A stretch of 64,000 nucleotides of DNA from Proteobacteria bacterium SG_bin4 (lineage in GTDB: Bacteria; Pseudomonadota; Gammaproteobacteria; Burkholderiales; Nitrosomonadaceae), in contig LWDH01000039.1 in assembly GCA_002083395.1 (NCBI GenBank), forward strand, positions 1 to 64,000, in the 5' to 3' direction. Below the pieces are notes generated by a model. It had not been told where the DNA came from. It saw nothing but the letters and a program-made list of their open reading frames with translations, and did no database searches. This document shows positions 37,351 through 45,408 of this stretch, piece by piece; the first letter of the stretch is position 1; every line of letters starts with the position of its first letter. The position numbers were made by a program, and so were the translations under genes.

Positions 37351-37881
37351 GAATGAGTACCTCTTGAATATTGATCTAAAAATGGAAACCCTGCGGCTCG
37401 CAGCGAGCCAATTTTTGCAAGCTAGGCTTGCAATTCCGGATATGACGATGGGCTTATTATTTTTTCCACTTTTTTATTGACTGCTCTCGTTCGATGCCAT
37501 CGAACGCGCTACAAGCATAAAAATTGTCCGTATCAATCCTTCATGCCAGGCATTCTAAAACGAAAGCTTTATTACATAATCGTTAATAAATAGCACATTT
37601 TGCCTTATCTACAAAGCATTTTCTGCGATTACGCATGCCGTTCGTTACCTTGAAACCCAATCATGGCGGGCGAATCAAAAGCTCCCCGGCCATCACCGTC
37701 GTCGCTCATATTCACTTAACAGTATGTAATATAAAGACTTTTGCAACATCATCGTAATCCCTGCCACCATTTTAAGCGCACTTGATCCTATCAACGCTCA
37801 AGTGGCGGATGATCAAGCTTCTATCTAGTGCACGTACAACACTACTTTGTTCGCGGGAAATTTTCTACGGTATGATTGCAG
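37351..37881. other. 531-base intergenic region
   Basis: No gene is visible here. Its first 160 bases contain three perfect palindromes (listed separately). The rest is AT-rich and includes a CACTTGA...TCAAGTG inverted repeat near 37790, close to the 3' end of the FeeM-like gene. The promoter of the carboxypeptidase gene must lie here, but no clear consensus was found. Confidence 0.5.
37395..37506. repeat. Three successive perfect palindromes upstream of the carboxypeptidase gene
   Basis: Palindrome 1 (37395-37409) is GGCTCG-CAG-CGAGCC, followed by AATTTTT on the plus strand. Palindrome 2 (37415-37433) is TTGCAAGC-TAG-GCTTGCAA. Palindrome 3 (37488-37506) is CGTTCGATG-C-CATCGAACG. The first looks like an intrinsic terminator for plus-strand transcription; the third looks like a dimeric operator. 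Their role is unknown. Confidence 0.6.
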
Positions 37882-38595
37882 TCAGTCAATCGAACCCTCA
37901 TGGCTTCCCATGCCAGTAAGCCTGGAATCAATATCCGGATGATGTGTATTGATAAAGAAATCATAAAGTGGATGCTTTGCTTTGCGCCATAGAGGCTTCG
38001 CGTCGCGCACTCGTAACTGAAGCACTCGATGGGGAACATTTCCAATGTGTGCCATTTCAGTGAACTTACCAGTTGGAAATAAATCTTCAAATAGTAAACC
38101 GAGATAAAGCTTATGAACCGGGAAACGCGCACAAACAACCATTGTGTCAACTTTGCACGTTAAGCACATCCGATAAAATGCCTTGAAAAGCGCGTTGCGC
38201 GCTTGCTGGCCGAGCGGACCGTCGGTTATCGCAAAGCGCACCGCTTCGGCCAATATCTGATTTTTAAACGGTTCCGGTAGCTGGATGGTGCTTTCAAGTG
38301 GAAGCGGATGATGGCGGTTGACATGAATCCGCATCGTCCCTAGACTTTTGCCCCCCCCCTCTTGCGCATCGTCTTTGGATTCGACCAGCAAAACATAGGT
38401 GTCCGGGCCGGTATCGGCGTCTTCCGGAATGGCTAATTGCTGGGCGAATTCAGGAAGATGCCTAGCGTAAGCTTGCTGGCGCAAATCGGCGGCTTTTTGC
38501 AAATCCTCCGGTGAGTTAACGATACGAACGGTGAATGGCAAATTTTCTAACGGGAGCATATCCATATCACTTATTGGTTCCATCAGTCTTGGCAA
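37882..38595 (-). CDS. N-acyl amino acid synthase / autoinducer-synthase-like (FeeM, GNAT fold) protein
   Basis: A 237-residue protein. Residues 20-215 resemble the FeeM/LuxI branch of the GNAT fold: VRIVNSPEDLQKAADLRQQAY, the GTMRIHVN strand, and AEAVRFAI followed by a helical ALFKAFYRMC stretch. FeeM proteins condense acyl-ACP with an amino acid. No LuxR-type regulator or acyl carrier protein gene is nearby, so substrate and role are open. A run of nine G residues encodes EGGGK at about residue 83 and could vary in length. It stands alone on the minus strand. Confidence 0.65.
   Translation of the reverse strand: MPRLMEPISDMDMLPLENLPFTVRIVNSPEDLQKAADLRQQAYARHLPEFAQQLAIPEDADTGPDTYVLLVESKDDAQEGGGKSLGTMRIHVNRHHPLPLESTIQLPEPFKNQILAEAVRFAITDGPLGQQARNALFKAFYRMCLTCKVDTMVVCARFPVHKLYLGLLFEDLFPTGKFTEMAHIGNVPHRVLQLRVRDAKPLWRKAKHPLYDFFINTHHPDIDSRLTGMGSHEGSID
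38351..38359. repeat. Nine-base C/G homopolymer inside the FeeM-like gene
   Basis: Nine consecutive C residues on the plus strand (G on the coding strand) lie near codon 80 of the FeeM-like gene. A gain or loss of one base would shift the frame and truncate the protein, so the tract is a candidate phase-variation site or a place where the sequence may be unreliable. Confidence 0.8.
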
Positions 38596-38748
38596 TGGCT
38601 AAAAAAGTTTGAGCATCTTGCAGTTACATCAAGCTGTTGTCAATAAATCCGGTATCCATTGACGCCCCCCACACTGCTGCGGCATGATTCGAACCCGTAA
38701 GCACGCTTGGTTGCCTCTTGCGTTAACCAAACCAATGGAGTTTCTATT

Positions 38749-38907
38749 ATGCCTGTCATTTCAATGTTTTATGGAATTATAATCCGTTTGTATTTGATTG
38801 ATAATGCGCATCACCATCTTCCGCATATCCATGCGAAATATGCGGAGTTTGAAGCCTCCATCAGTATCGGTGACGGTGAAATGCCCTATAAAATCGATCC
38901 ATTATGA
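38749..38907 (+). pseudogene. DUF4160 gene with internal deletion
   Basis: The ATG at 38749, eight bases after ATGGAG, opens a 52-residue product. It starts MPVISMFYGIIIRLYLID and keeps HHLPHIHAKY, the hallmark start of DUF4160 proteins. It then jumps from SIGDGE directly to MPYKIDPL, which resembles the family's C-terminal end. The middle 30 or so residues (AW-EIH-EL-W region) are missing without loss of frame, so it is a probable in-frame deletion derivative. DUF4160 genes commonly sit beside DUF2442 genes, as here, in a toxin-antitoxin-like arrangement. Confidence 0.65.
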
Positions 38908-38919
38908 GGCGATGACGCT

Positions 38920-39159
38920 ATGTATTGGGATGTAAAAACAGTCAAACCCTTGCCGGATTATCGGATTTACGTGGAAGTAGCGGACGGCCGCAAGGGGGTT
39001 TTCGATATGAAACCCTATCTCGATCACGGTGTTTTTCGCGAATTGCGCGATGTGCATTATTTTAATCAAGTCGGTATCGTCTTCGGCGCGGTCACATGGC
39101 CGCACGAACAGGACATCGCGCCCGAAACTTTGATGGCCGGATTGACTGAGGCTGATTAA
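38920..39159 (+). CDS. DUF2442 family protein
   Basis: A 79-residue protein starting MYWDVKTVKPLPDYRIYVEV, with VFDMKPYLDHGVF and a DIAPETL C-terminus typical of DUF2442. It begins 12 bases after the DUF4160 remnant and appears intact. DUF2442 proteins are small partners of DUF4160 proteins and have been suggested to be antitoxin-like; no direct function is established that I know of. If the upstream partner is dead, this gene may be an orphan. Confidence 0.75.
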   Translation: MYWDVKTVKPLPDYRIYVEVADGRKGVFDMKPYLDHGVFRELRDVHYFNQVGIVFGAVTWPHEQDIAPETLMAGLTEAD

Positions 39160-39316
39160 TAGCCTGTTAACTTGCCGTCGCGTTTGACGGTACTTTTTAC
39201 GTGTTTCTGAGTAACAAAGTCGTTAAAAGACCGTCTTCCTGCATGTTTCTGTGGGATTAATTGAGGAATTCAGAATCATAGATTTTCTCAGATCAAAAAA
39301 TTACACGCGATCAGTT

Positions 39317-39329
39317 CCCCTAATAGGGG
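39317..39329. promoter_or_regulatory. Candidate MqsA operator
   Basis: CCCCTAATAGGGG is a perfect palindrome with five-base arms around a three-base centre. It shares CCT-N3-AGG with the E. coli MqsA operator (AACCT-N3-AGGTT). It touches CATAAT at 39330-39335, a plausible -10 element, so a bound repressor would block the mqsRA promoter. The mqsR start codon is 12 bases further on. Confidence 0.55.
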
Positions 39330-39341
39330 CATAATTTGCGG

Positions 39342-39650
39342 ATGGAAAAACGTATTCCACACTATCCATTGCCTGAAATTCATTCCTAGATGCTGACGGA
39401 GCAGGATATGAATCTCATAGCCACAGCGCTCGCTGGAATACTTGCAATTGGTATGTCGCAAGCAGATGCTTTATCGGTTATCAAAAAGCTGACACGGAAG
39501 AATTTTTATAAGAGCATGACTACACATAGCGATAACCGCATTTGGCAAGATGTCTATCACAGTAACTGGAAGGGAATTGATCTCTATATCAAATTCCAAC
39601 GCCATGAGGAATATTTTGTGATCTCATTTAAGGAGAAAGACGGTGAGTAA
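39342..39650 (+). pseudogene. mqsR: MqsR-family mRNA interferase toxin interrupted by an amber codon
   Basis: The ATG at 39342 starts MEKRIPHYPLPEIHS, matching the MqsR N-terminus, then meets TAG at 39387-39389. The same frame continues directly with an ATG at 39390 and another at 39408, the latter with GGAG six bases upstream. The remainder keeps every residue implicated in E. coli MqsR cleavage: Lys in FYKSM, Gln in WQD, Tyr in LYIKF and Lys in SFKEK. The gene is either a nonsense-inactivated toxin or makes an N-terminally shortened toxin by reinitiation. It overlaps mqsA by eight bases. Confidence 0.75.
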
Positions 39651-40041
39651 ATGGAATGGTAAAGCTTGTCATTTATGTGGCCTTGGTACGCTGCATGATG
39701 GCAAAAAAACTACGAATCAGTTTTACCGGGAGCATTGCTATACCACTGAGATTAGCGGAGCATTCTGTGATCACTGTGGAGATGGCGTGATCGATTTTGA
39801 TCCTGCCGAGGAAGAAAGATGGTTGTCATTCCGCAGACAAGTTGATGCCGATGAAGCCGCAGAGCTGTTTCGTATCAGAAAGAAATTAAAATTGTCGCAG
39901 GTAAAAGCCGCTCGCTTAGCGGGCGGTGGAAAAAATGCATTTTCCCGTTATGAACGAGGCCAAGCAAAACCGGTTGCCGCCGTTACTAACTTATTCAAAT
40001 TGTTGGACAAACATCCTGAATTGATTAAGGAACTGCAGTAA
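39643..40041 (+). CDS. mqsA: MqsA-family antitoxin and repressor
   Basis: A 132-residue antitoxin starting at GTG 39643 with AAGGAG seven bases upstream. The N-terminal zinc-binding part has CHLCG and CDHCG pairs. The C-terminal helix-turn-helix has KLKLSQVKAARLAGGG and the family signature NAFSRYERG, ending LLDKHPELIKEL. In E. coli the N-terminal half binds MqsR and the C-terminal half binds the operator; the palindrome upstream fits that role. It overlaps mqsR, so the two are translated together. It appears intact. Confidence 0.92.
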   Translation: MSKWNGKACHLCGLGTLHDGKKTTNQFYREHCYTTEISGAFCDHCGDGVIDFDPAEEERWLSFRRQVDADEAAELFRIRKKLKLSQVKAARLAGGGKNAFSRYERGQAKPVAAVTNLFKLLDKHPELIKELQ

Positions 40042-40153
40042 GCGTCATGGCGTACAGAAATTCCGACAATACGAGTTTGTAAAAAAGACCAGTAAGCACG
40101 TAACAACATGAAATATAACACCGCCCTTACCCATCCTCTTTTACACAAAACTG

Positions 40154-41536
40154 ATGATCATAACCTCTAATCGCGACTGGGCATTGATCGCCGGACCGTT
40201 GCTGGCAAGCGCGCTGCATTTCTGGATGAGCCAATCCGGCTGGGAATCGCCGGCATGCTGGACCGGTGCAATCGCGATTTTATGCGTGGTGTGGTGGATT
40301 TTCGAGCCGATTCCGATTCCGGCGACGTCGATCATTCCGCTGGCGGTTTTTCCGCTGGTTGGCGTACTGCCGCAAGACAAAATCGCCACTTCGTTCGGCA
40401 ACGAATTGATCTTGCTGATGCTCGGCGGCTTCGTATTGTCGGCGGCGATGGAGCGATCCGGCGCGCACCGCCGCATTGCGCTGGGGATGGTCAACGTCAT
40501 TGGCGGACATAGCAGCCGCCGCATCGTGCTGGGATTTATGGCAGCGACCGCGGCGTTGAGCATGTGGATTTCGAACACCGCGACGGCGTTGATGATGCTG
40601 CCGATTGCCCTGGCGGTGATCGCGCAAAGCCCCGATCGAAAACTGGCGCCGCCGCTATTGCTGGCGATTGCCTACGGCAGCAGCATCGGCGGCCTCGGCA
40701 CGCCGATCGGCACGCCGCCGAACCTGGTGTTCATGCAGCAGTACGAAAGTTTCACCGGCAACGCGGTGAGTTTCTCGCAATGGATGAGCTGGGGCCTGCC
40801 GGTGGTGCTGCTTTTCCTGCCGGTTGCCGGATTATGGCTAACGCGCAAGCTCGATTACCGGGGTGAATTAACGATTCCGCCCGCAGGCGAATGGCGTCCC
40901 GAAGAGCGCCGCGTGCTGGTCGTGTTCGGTCTCACCGCGCTGGCATGGATCACGCGCCTGGAACCGTTCGGCGGCTGGAGCGCCTGGTTCGGCCTGAAAG
41001 GCGCGAACGATGCGATTGTCGCGCTGATCGCTGTGGTGATTCTGTTTCTGGTGCCGAACGGGCGCGGCGGCAAGTTGATCGACTGGCAAACCGCCGAGCG
41101 CGTCCCTTGGGGCATTCTGATCCTATTCGCTGCCGGTATTGCCATCGCGCAAGCATTTATTGAATCCGGTTTATCCAACGCCATCGCCGGTCACCTGACG
41201 GTACTGGCGAGCCTGCACCCGTTGGTCATGATTGCCACCATCGCGCTGATCGTCACTTTCCTGACCGAAACCACCAGCAACACCGCCACCACCATCCTGC
41301 TGATGCCAATCCTCGCCTCCGCCGCACTCGGCTCCGGTCTTGATCCAAGTCTATTGATGGTACCCGCCGCAATGAGCGCAAGCTGCGCTTTCATGCTCCC
41401 TGTCGCCACCGCGCCAAATGCCATCGTGTTTGGCAGCGGTCATGTCACCATCGCGCAAATGGCGCGGGAAGGTTTGTCACTCAATTTCATCGGTGTTGCC
41501 GTAATCACCTCGATTTGCTATTTCTTGATCGTTTAA
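40154..41536 (+). CDS. DASS/SLC13-type anion:sodium symporter
   Basis: A 460-residue inner-membrane transporter with about 11-13 hydrophobic segments. It has the two SNT signatures of the divalent anion:sodium symporter family: MWISNTATALMMLPIA near 140 and TETTSNTATTILLMP near 375. Substrates of the family include sulfate, succinate and other dicarboxylates; the sequence alone does not decide which. cstA starts 30 bases downstream on the same strand, so the two carbon-compound transporters may be co-transcribed. Confidence 0.85.
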   Translation: MIITSNRDWALIAGPLLASALHFWMSQSGWESPACWTGAIAILCVVWWIFEPIPIPATSIIPLAVFPLVGVLPQDKIATSFGNELILLMLGGFVLSAAMERSGAHRRIALGMVNVIGGHSSRRIVLGFMAATAALSMWISNTATALMMLPIALAVIAQSPDRKLAPPLLLAIAYGSSIGGLGTPIGTPPNLVFMQQYESFTGNAVSFSQWMSWGLPVVLLFLPVAGLWLTRKLDYRGELTIPPAGEWRPEERRVLVVFGLTALAWITRLEPFGGWSAWFGLKGANDAIVALIAVVILFLVPNGRGGKLIDWQTAERVPWGILILFAAGIAIAQAFIESGLSNAIAGHLTVLASLHPLVMIATIALIVTFLTETTSNTATTILLMPILASAALGSGLDPSLLMVPAAMSASCAFMLPVATAPNAIVFGSGHVTIAQMAREGLSLNFIGVAVITSICYFLIV

Positions 41537-41566
41537 TTTCCTTATTTTGTTATTGAATACAGCCAT

Positions 41567-43642
41567 ATGAATAATCTACTTAACAAACTTGCTTGGGGTT
41601 TGTTTTCCCTGCTCGGTGCCTCCGCCTTCGCCATCATCGCTCTCAATCGCGGTGAATCCATCGGCGCGATCTGGATCGTGATCGCGGCGGTGTGCGTGTA
41701 TTTGATCGCGTACCGGTTTTACAGCCTGTTTATCGCCAGCCGGGTGTTGAAACTCGACGAAAGGCGCATGACACCGGCGCATAAGCACAACGACGGGTTG
41801 GATCATGTGCCAACCAACAAGTATGTATTGTTCGGGCATCATTTTGCGGCGATTGCCGGGGCCGGGCCTTTGGTCGGACCGATTCTGGCGGCGCAGATGG
41901 GATATTTGCCGGGAATGCTGTGGTTGCTCGCCGGCGTGGTGTTTGCCGGAGCGGTGCAGGACTTTATCGTATTGTTCGTGTCGACAAGGCGCAACGGACG
42001 CTCGCTTGGCGATCTGATCAAATCGGAGCTGGGGCATATCCCCGGCATAATCGCGCTGTTCGGCGCATTTTTTATTATGCTGATCTTGTTGGCGGTGTTG
42101 TCGCTGATCGTGGTGAAAGCATTGGCCGAGTCGCCTTGGGGTACGTTCACCGTCGCGGCGACGATTCCGATTGCCATGTTCATGGGTATTTATTCGCGCT
42201 ATTTCCGTCCGTGCGCGATTGCCGAAGTGTCGCTGATTGGCTTTACGCTGCTGATGCTGTCGATTGTCGCCGGACAATACTTGCAGGAAGATCCGGCATG
42301 GGCGACGATCTTTATCCTGACCGGCGAACAGTTAACCTGGGCATTGATCGGTTACGGTTTTATCGCCTCAGTGTTGCCAGTATGGTTGTTGCTCGCGCCG
42401 CGCGATTATTTATCGACTTTCCTCAAAATCGGCACCATCGTCGGGTTGGCTATCGGTGTGATCATCATTTCACCGGAACTGAAAATGCCCGCGCTGACAC
42501 AATTTATCGACGGCAGCGGCCCGGTGTGGTCGGGTGATTTATTCCCGTTCTTGTTCGTCACCGTGGCATGCGGCGCGATTTCCGGTTTCCATTCGTTGAT
42601 TGCATCCGGCACCACGCCGAAAATGATTCAGAACGAAACCGATGCGCGTTTCATCGGTTACGGCGCGATGCTGATGGAATCGTTTGTCGCGATCATGGCG
42701 CTGGTAGCAGCGGCGGCGCTGGAACCCGGCATTTATTTCACCATGAACAGCCCGGCGGCGATCATCGGCACCACGGCGGAATCGGCAGCGCAAACCATCT
42801 CGCAATGGGGTTTTTACATCACTCCGGAAATGATCGCGGAAACGGCGCGCAATGTCGGCGAACATAGCATCATCTCACGCACCGGCGGGGCGCCGACATT
42901 AGCAGTCGGCATGGCGCAAATCCTGTCGGAAGTCGTCGGCGGCGCTGCGATGATGGCGTTCTGGTATCACTTCGCGATTCTGTTCGAAGCCTTGTTCATT
43001 CTGACCGCGGTCGACGCCGGTACCCGTGCCGGGCGTTTCATGCTGCAGGATTTGCTCGGTTCATTCGTTCCGGCGATGAAACGCACCGATTCGGTGGTTG
43101 CCAGCTTGATTGCCACCGGCATTTGCGTATCCGGTTGGGGATATTTCCTGTATCAAGGCGTGATTGATCCGCTAGGCGGCATCAATACGCTGTGGCCGTT
43201 GTTCGGCATCGCCAACCAGATGCTCGCCGGTATTGCATTGGTTCTGTGCACCTGCGTGCTGTTCAAGATGAAGCTCGACCGCTTTGCCTGGATCACGACG
43301 ATCCCGCTGGTGTGGGTGTGCATCTGCACGCTGACCGCCGCTTGGCAGAAGATTTTCCACGATAATCCGCGCATCGGCTTTCTCGCCCATGCAGAGAAAT
43401 ATCAGGACGCGGTAGCGCAAGGCATCGTGCTGGCACCGGCCAAATCGCTCGAGCAAATGCAGCAAGTGATTTTCAACGACTACGTCAATACCACCCTGGC
43501 AGGATTGTTCATGACTGTGCTGGTTAGCATGTTGCTGTTCGGCATCCGCACCGTGCTGCAAGCGCGAGTCGCGCAACACCCGACTGCGCAGGAAGCGCCG
43601 TTCGAATTGTTACCCGCCTACGCAACCGTCAACAACAAATAA
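41567..43642 (+). CDS. cstA: Carbon starvation protein CstA family transporter
   Basis: A 691-residue membrane protein with about 16-18 hydrophobic segments and the CstA core motif GHHFAAIAGAGPLVGPILAA near 90-110. CstA and its relative BtsT import pyruvate or peptides under nutrient limitation. It is followed by a ybdD-type small gene, the usual partner. Codons and composition match the neighbours. In a chemolithoautotroph this would provide limited organic carbon uptake; that is inference. Confidence 0.93.
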   Translation: MNNLLNKLAWGLFSLLGASAFAIIALNRGESIGAIWIVIAAVCVYLIAYRFYSLFIASRVLKLDERRMTPAHKHNDGLDHVPTNKYVLFGHHFAAIAGAGPLVGPILAAQMGYLPGMLWLLAGVVFAGAVQDFIVLFVSTRRNGRSLGDLIKSELGHIPGIIALFGAFFIMLILLAVLSLIVVKALAESPWGTFTVAATIPIAMFMGIYSRYFRPCAIAEVSLIGFTLLMLSIVAGQYLQEDPAWATIFILTGEQLTWALIGYGFIASVLPVWLLLAPRDYLSTFLKIGTIVGLAIGVIIISPELKMPALTQFIDGSGPVWSGDLFPFLFVTVACGAISGFHSLIASGTTPKMIQNETDARFIGYGAMLMESFVAIMALVAAAALEPGIYFTMNSPAAIIGTTAESAAQTISQWGFYITPEMIAETARNVGEHSIISRTGGAPTLAVGMAQILSEVVGGAAMMAFWYHFAILFEALFILTAVDAGTRAGRFMLQDLLGSFVPAMKRTDSVVASLIATGICVSGWGYFLYQGVIDPLGGINTLWPLFGIANQMLAGIALVLCTCVLFKMKLDRFAWITTIPLVWVCICTLTAAWQKIFHDNPRIGFLAHAEKYQDAVAQGIVLAPAKSLEQMQQVIFNDYVNTTLAGLFMTVLVSMLLFGIRTVLQARVAQHPTAQEAPFELLPAYATVNNK

Positions 43643-43655
43643 TGGAGAATTGAAT

Positions 43656-43850
43656 ATGCACAACGCCTTGACACTGTCTTTTCGTCATCTCACCCAAAGC
43701 TTGCGGTTAATGGTCGGCGTACCCGACTATGGTGCTTATGTCAAACACATGAAAACCGCGCACCCCGACCGTGCCATCATGACCTACGAGGAATTTTTCC
43801 GTGAACGGCAAGAAGCGCGCTACGGCGGCAAGATTAGCCGGTGCTGTTAA
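43656..43850 (+). CDS. YbdD/YjiX family small protein
   Basis: A 64-residue protein starting at ATG 43656, with GGAGA upstream. The family motif VPDYGAYVKHMKTAHPD and the MTYEEFFRER ending are clear, and it ends in a double Cys. Members (DUF466) nearly always follow cstA or btsT and are thought to assist those transporters. It lies 13 bases after cstA. Confidence 0.9.
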   Translation: MHNALTLSFRHLTQSLRLMVGVPDYGAYVKHMKTAHPDRAIMTYEEFFRERQEARYGGKISRCC

Positions 43851-43860
43851 CGTATGCGAG

Positions 43861-43901
43861 CTAGGAAGCTCTGACGCAGGAGTTTCTCAGAGCTTTCCTA
43901 G
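43861..43901. repeat. Strong palindrome between convergent genes, possibly a minimal relative of the MITE-like repeat
   Basis: CTAGGAAGCTCTGA at 43861-43874 pairs with TCAGAGCTTTCCTAG at 43887-43901, with one bulged base, around a 12-base loop. It lies after the ybdD-type gene and overlaps the pgpA stop codon, so it may end transcription from both sides, although no long T run follows. The arms resemble the terminal repeat of the MITE-like copies (CTAGGAAAGCGCTGA), so it may be two ends without a body. Confidence 0.55.
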
Positions 43902-44446
43902 AAAATCACGCCGGACAATACCCACGCCTTCCATCCCGCCAAGCATAGCAGCGTGAAGAAAGCGGCTATCAGATCGTCGAACATTACGCCAAATCCGCCT
44001 TTGAATCGATTGTCGCAATAGCGGATCGGTTGCGGTTTGGCGATGTCGAAGAAGCGGAACAATACAAATGCCGCCAATTGCCAGGTCCATTCATCCGGGA
44101 TGAAGAACAGCACCAGCAGAAACGCGACGGTTTCATCCCACACCATGCCGCCATGATCAGGTTCGCCCAGCGCTTTGCCGCTGAGACCGCAGGCCCAGAT
44201 GCCGACGATGAACATGAGATCGATCACCAGCAGGAAAACCAGCGGGGTTAAGTAAAGGTTACACAGCCAAAATAGAGGAAACGCAACCAGCGTGCCAAAC
44301 GTGCCGGGTGCTACCGGAGCCAGGCCGACGCCGCCGGAAAACGCAATGATGTAGGCCGGATGACTGTAGACCAGTTCCAGATCGGGTTTGAATGGCGCCG
44401 GTTGTGTTCCGTCCATATACTGGGTTTCAGGCGCGAAAGTGGTCAT
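43898..44446 (-). CDS. pgpA: Phosphatidylglycerophosphatase A
   Basis: Dephosphorylates phosphatidylglycerophosphate to phosphatidylglycerol in the inner membrane. The 182-residue product has the family motif GGVGLAPVAPGTFGTL near 40-55, and several hydrophobic segments. It overlaps the end of thiL by 20 bases, a nusB-thiL-pgpA order common in proteobacteria. The stop codon lies in a strong palindrome. Confidence 0.93.
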   Translation of the reverse strand: MTTFAPETQYMDGTQPAPFKPDLELVYSHPAYIIAFSGGVGLAPVAPGTFGTLVAFPLFWLCNLYLTPLVFLLVIDLMFIVGIWACGLSGKALGEPDHGGMVWDETVAFLLVLFFIPDEWTWQLAAFVLFRFFDIAKPQPIRYCDNRFKGGFGVMFDDLIAAFFTLLCLAGWKAWVLSGVIF

Positions 44447-45395
44447 AACCTTTGATATCCATCGTTATTGGGTTTCCTTGCGCATCTTTGACGATCAGAC
44501 CGGTACCTCTGACGATTTCACCGATGCGGGTCAGCGGTAACTGCAGGGCTGCGGCAAGTCGGACAATCGGCTCATGCTGAGTCTTGGGTGCTGTAAAGCA
44601 TAACTCATAATCGTCGCCGCCAGCCAGTAAACATTGCAACGCGACCGGTTGCGGCAAGCGTTGTTTCAGTGCAGCATCGCACGGAATGTCGTCGAGATAA
44701 ATGCAAGCGGCTTGCCCGGAATTTTCAAGAATATGCCCTAAATCCGCCAGCAAACCATCGGAAATATCGATGGCGCTATGCGCCAAGCCGATCAAGCGCA
44801 GCCCCAGTTCCACTCTGGCGATTGGCGTCAGCAAGGACGGCAGGCACTGCGCAACTTCGCCGGATTCGAGGGTTATTTGTTGTAATTCATGTTTGAGCGC
44901 CAGCGCAGCGCTGCCAAGCTGGCCGGACACCCAAATATCGTCACCCGGTTTCGCGCCGCTGCGGCGCAACGCTTGCCCTGCCGGGATTTCTCCGATGATT
45001 TGTATGCAAATAGCCAATGGCCCGGCGGTGGTATCGCCGCCGATCAATTGCACCCGGTGCTTATCAGCCAGTGCGAAGAAGCCTTCGCTGAATTGCGCCA
45101 GCCAGCTGGGATGTTTCGCCAATTCTTCCGGCAACGTCAGCGATAGCATTGCCCAGCGCGGGTTGGCGCCCATTGCCGCCATATCGGACAGATTAACCGC
45201 CAGCGATTTATGACCCAGTTGACGGGGATCGGCGTCCGCAAAAAAATGCCGTCCGCTGACCAGCGTATCAGTCGATAATGCCAGCTCGTGACCGGGCGTC
45301 ACCGCGATGAGCGCTGCATCGTCGCCGACGCCAAGCACTGCATCGGTGCGCGGTTTCTTGAAATAGCGCTGGATGAGGTCGAACTCCGAGCACAC
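44427..45395 (-). CDS. thiL: Thiamine-monophosphate kinase
   Basis: ATP-dependent formation of thiamine diphosphate from thiamine monophosphate. The 322-residue protein has the family start SEFDLIQRYF, VLGVGDDAALI, and DISDGLLADLGHI. The start codon appears to be GTG at 45395, 13 bases after the nusB stop, so the genes are likely coupled. The last 20 bases overlap pgpA. Confidence 0.95.
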   Translation of the reverse strand: MCSEFDLIQRYFKKPRTDAVLGVGDDAALIAVTPGHELALSTDTLVSGRHFFADADPRQLGHKSLAVNLSDMAAMGANPRWAMLSLTLPEELAKHPSWLAQFSEGFFALADKHRVQLIGGDTTAGPLAICIQIIGEIPAGQALRRSGAKPGDDIWVSGQLGSAALALKHELQQITLESGEVAQCLPSLLTPIARVELGLRLIGLAHSAIDISDGLLADLGHILENSGQAACIYLDDIPCDAALKQRLPQPVALQCLLAGGDDYELCFTAPKTQHEPIVRLAAALQLPLTRIGEIVRGTGLIVKDAQGNPITMDIKGYDHFRA

Positions 45396-45408
45396 GATGC
45401 GGCAACCG

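Noticed and set aside
38640..38700. A GGGTTCGAATC-like stretch on the minus strand that looks like a tRNA T-arm
   Set aside because: No acceptor stem, anticodon arm or CCA end could be paired around it, so it is chance or too decayed to call.
39138..39165. GGCTGATTAAT near the DUF2442 stop as another copy of the MITE-like repeat
   Set aside because: Only about ten bases match and neither the body nor the second inverted end follows.
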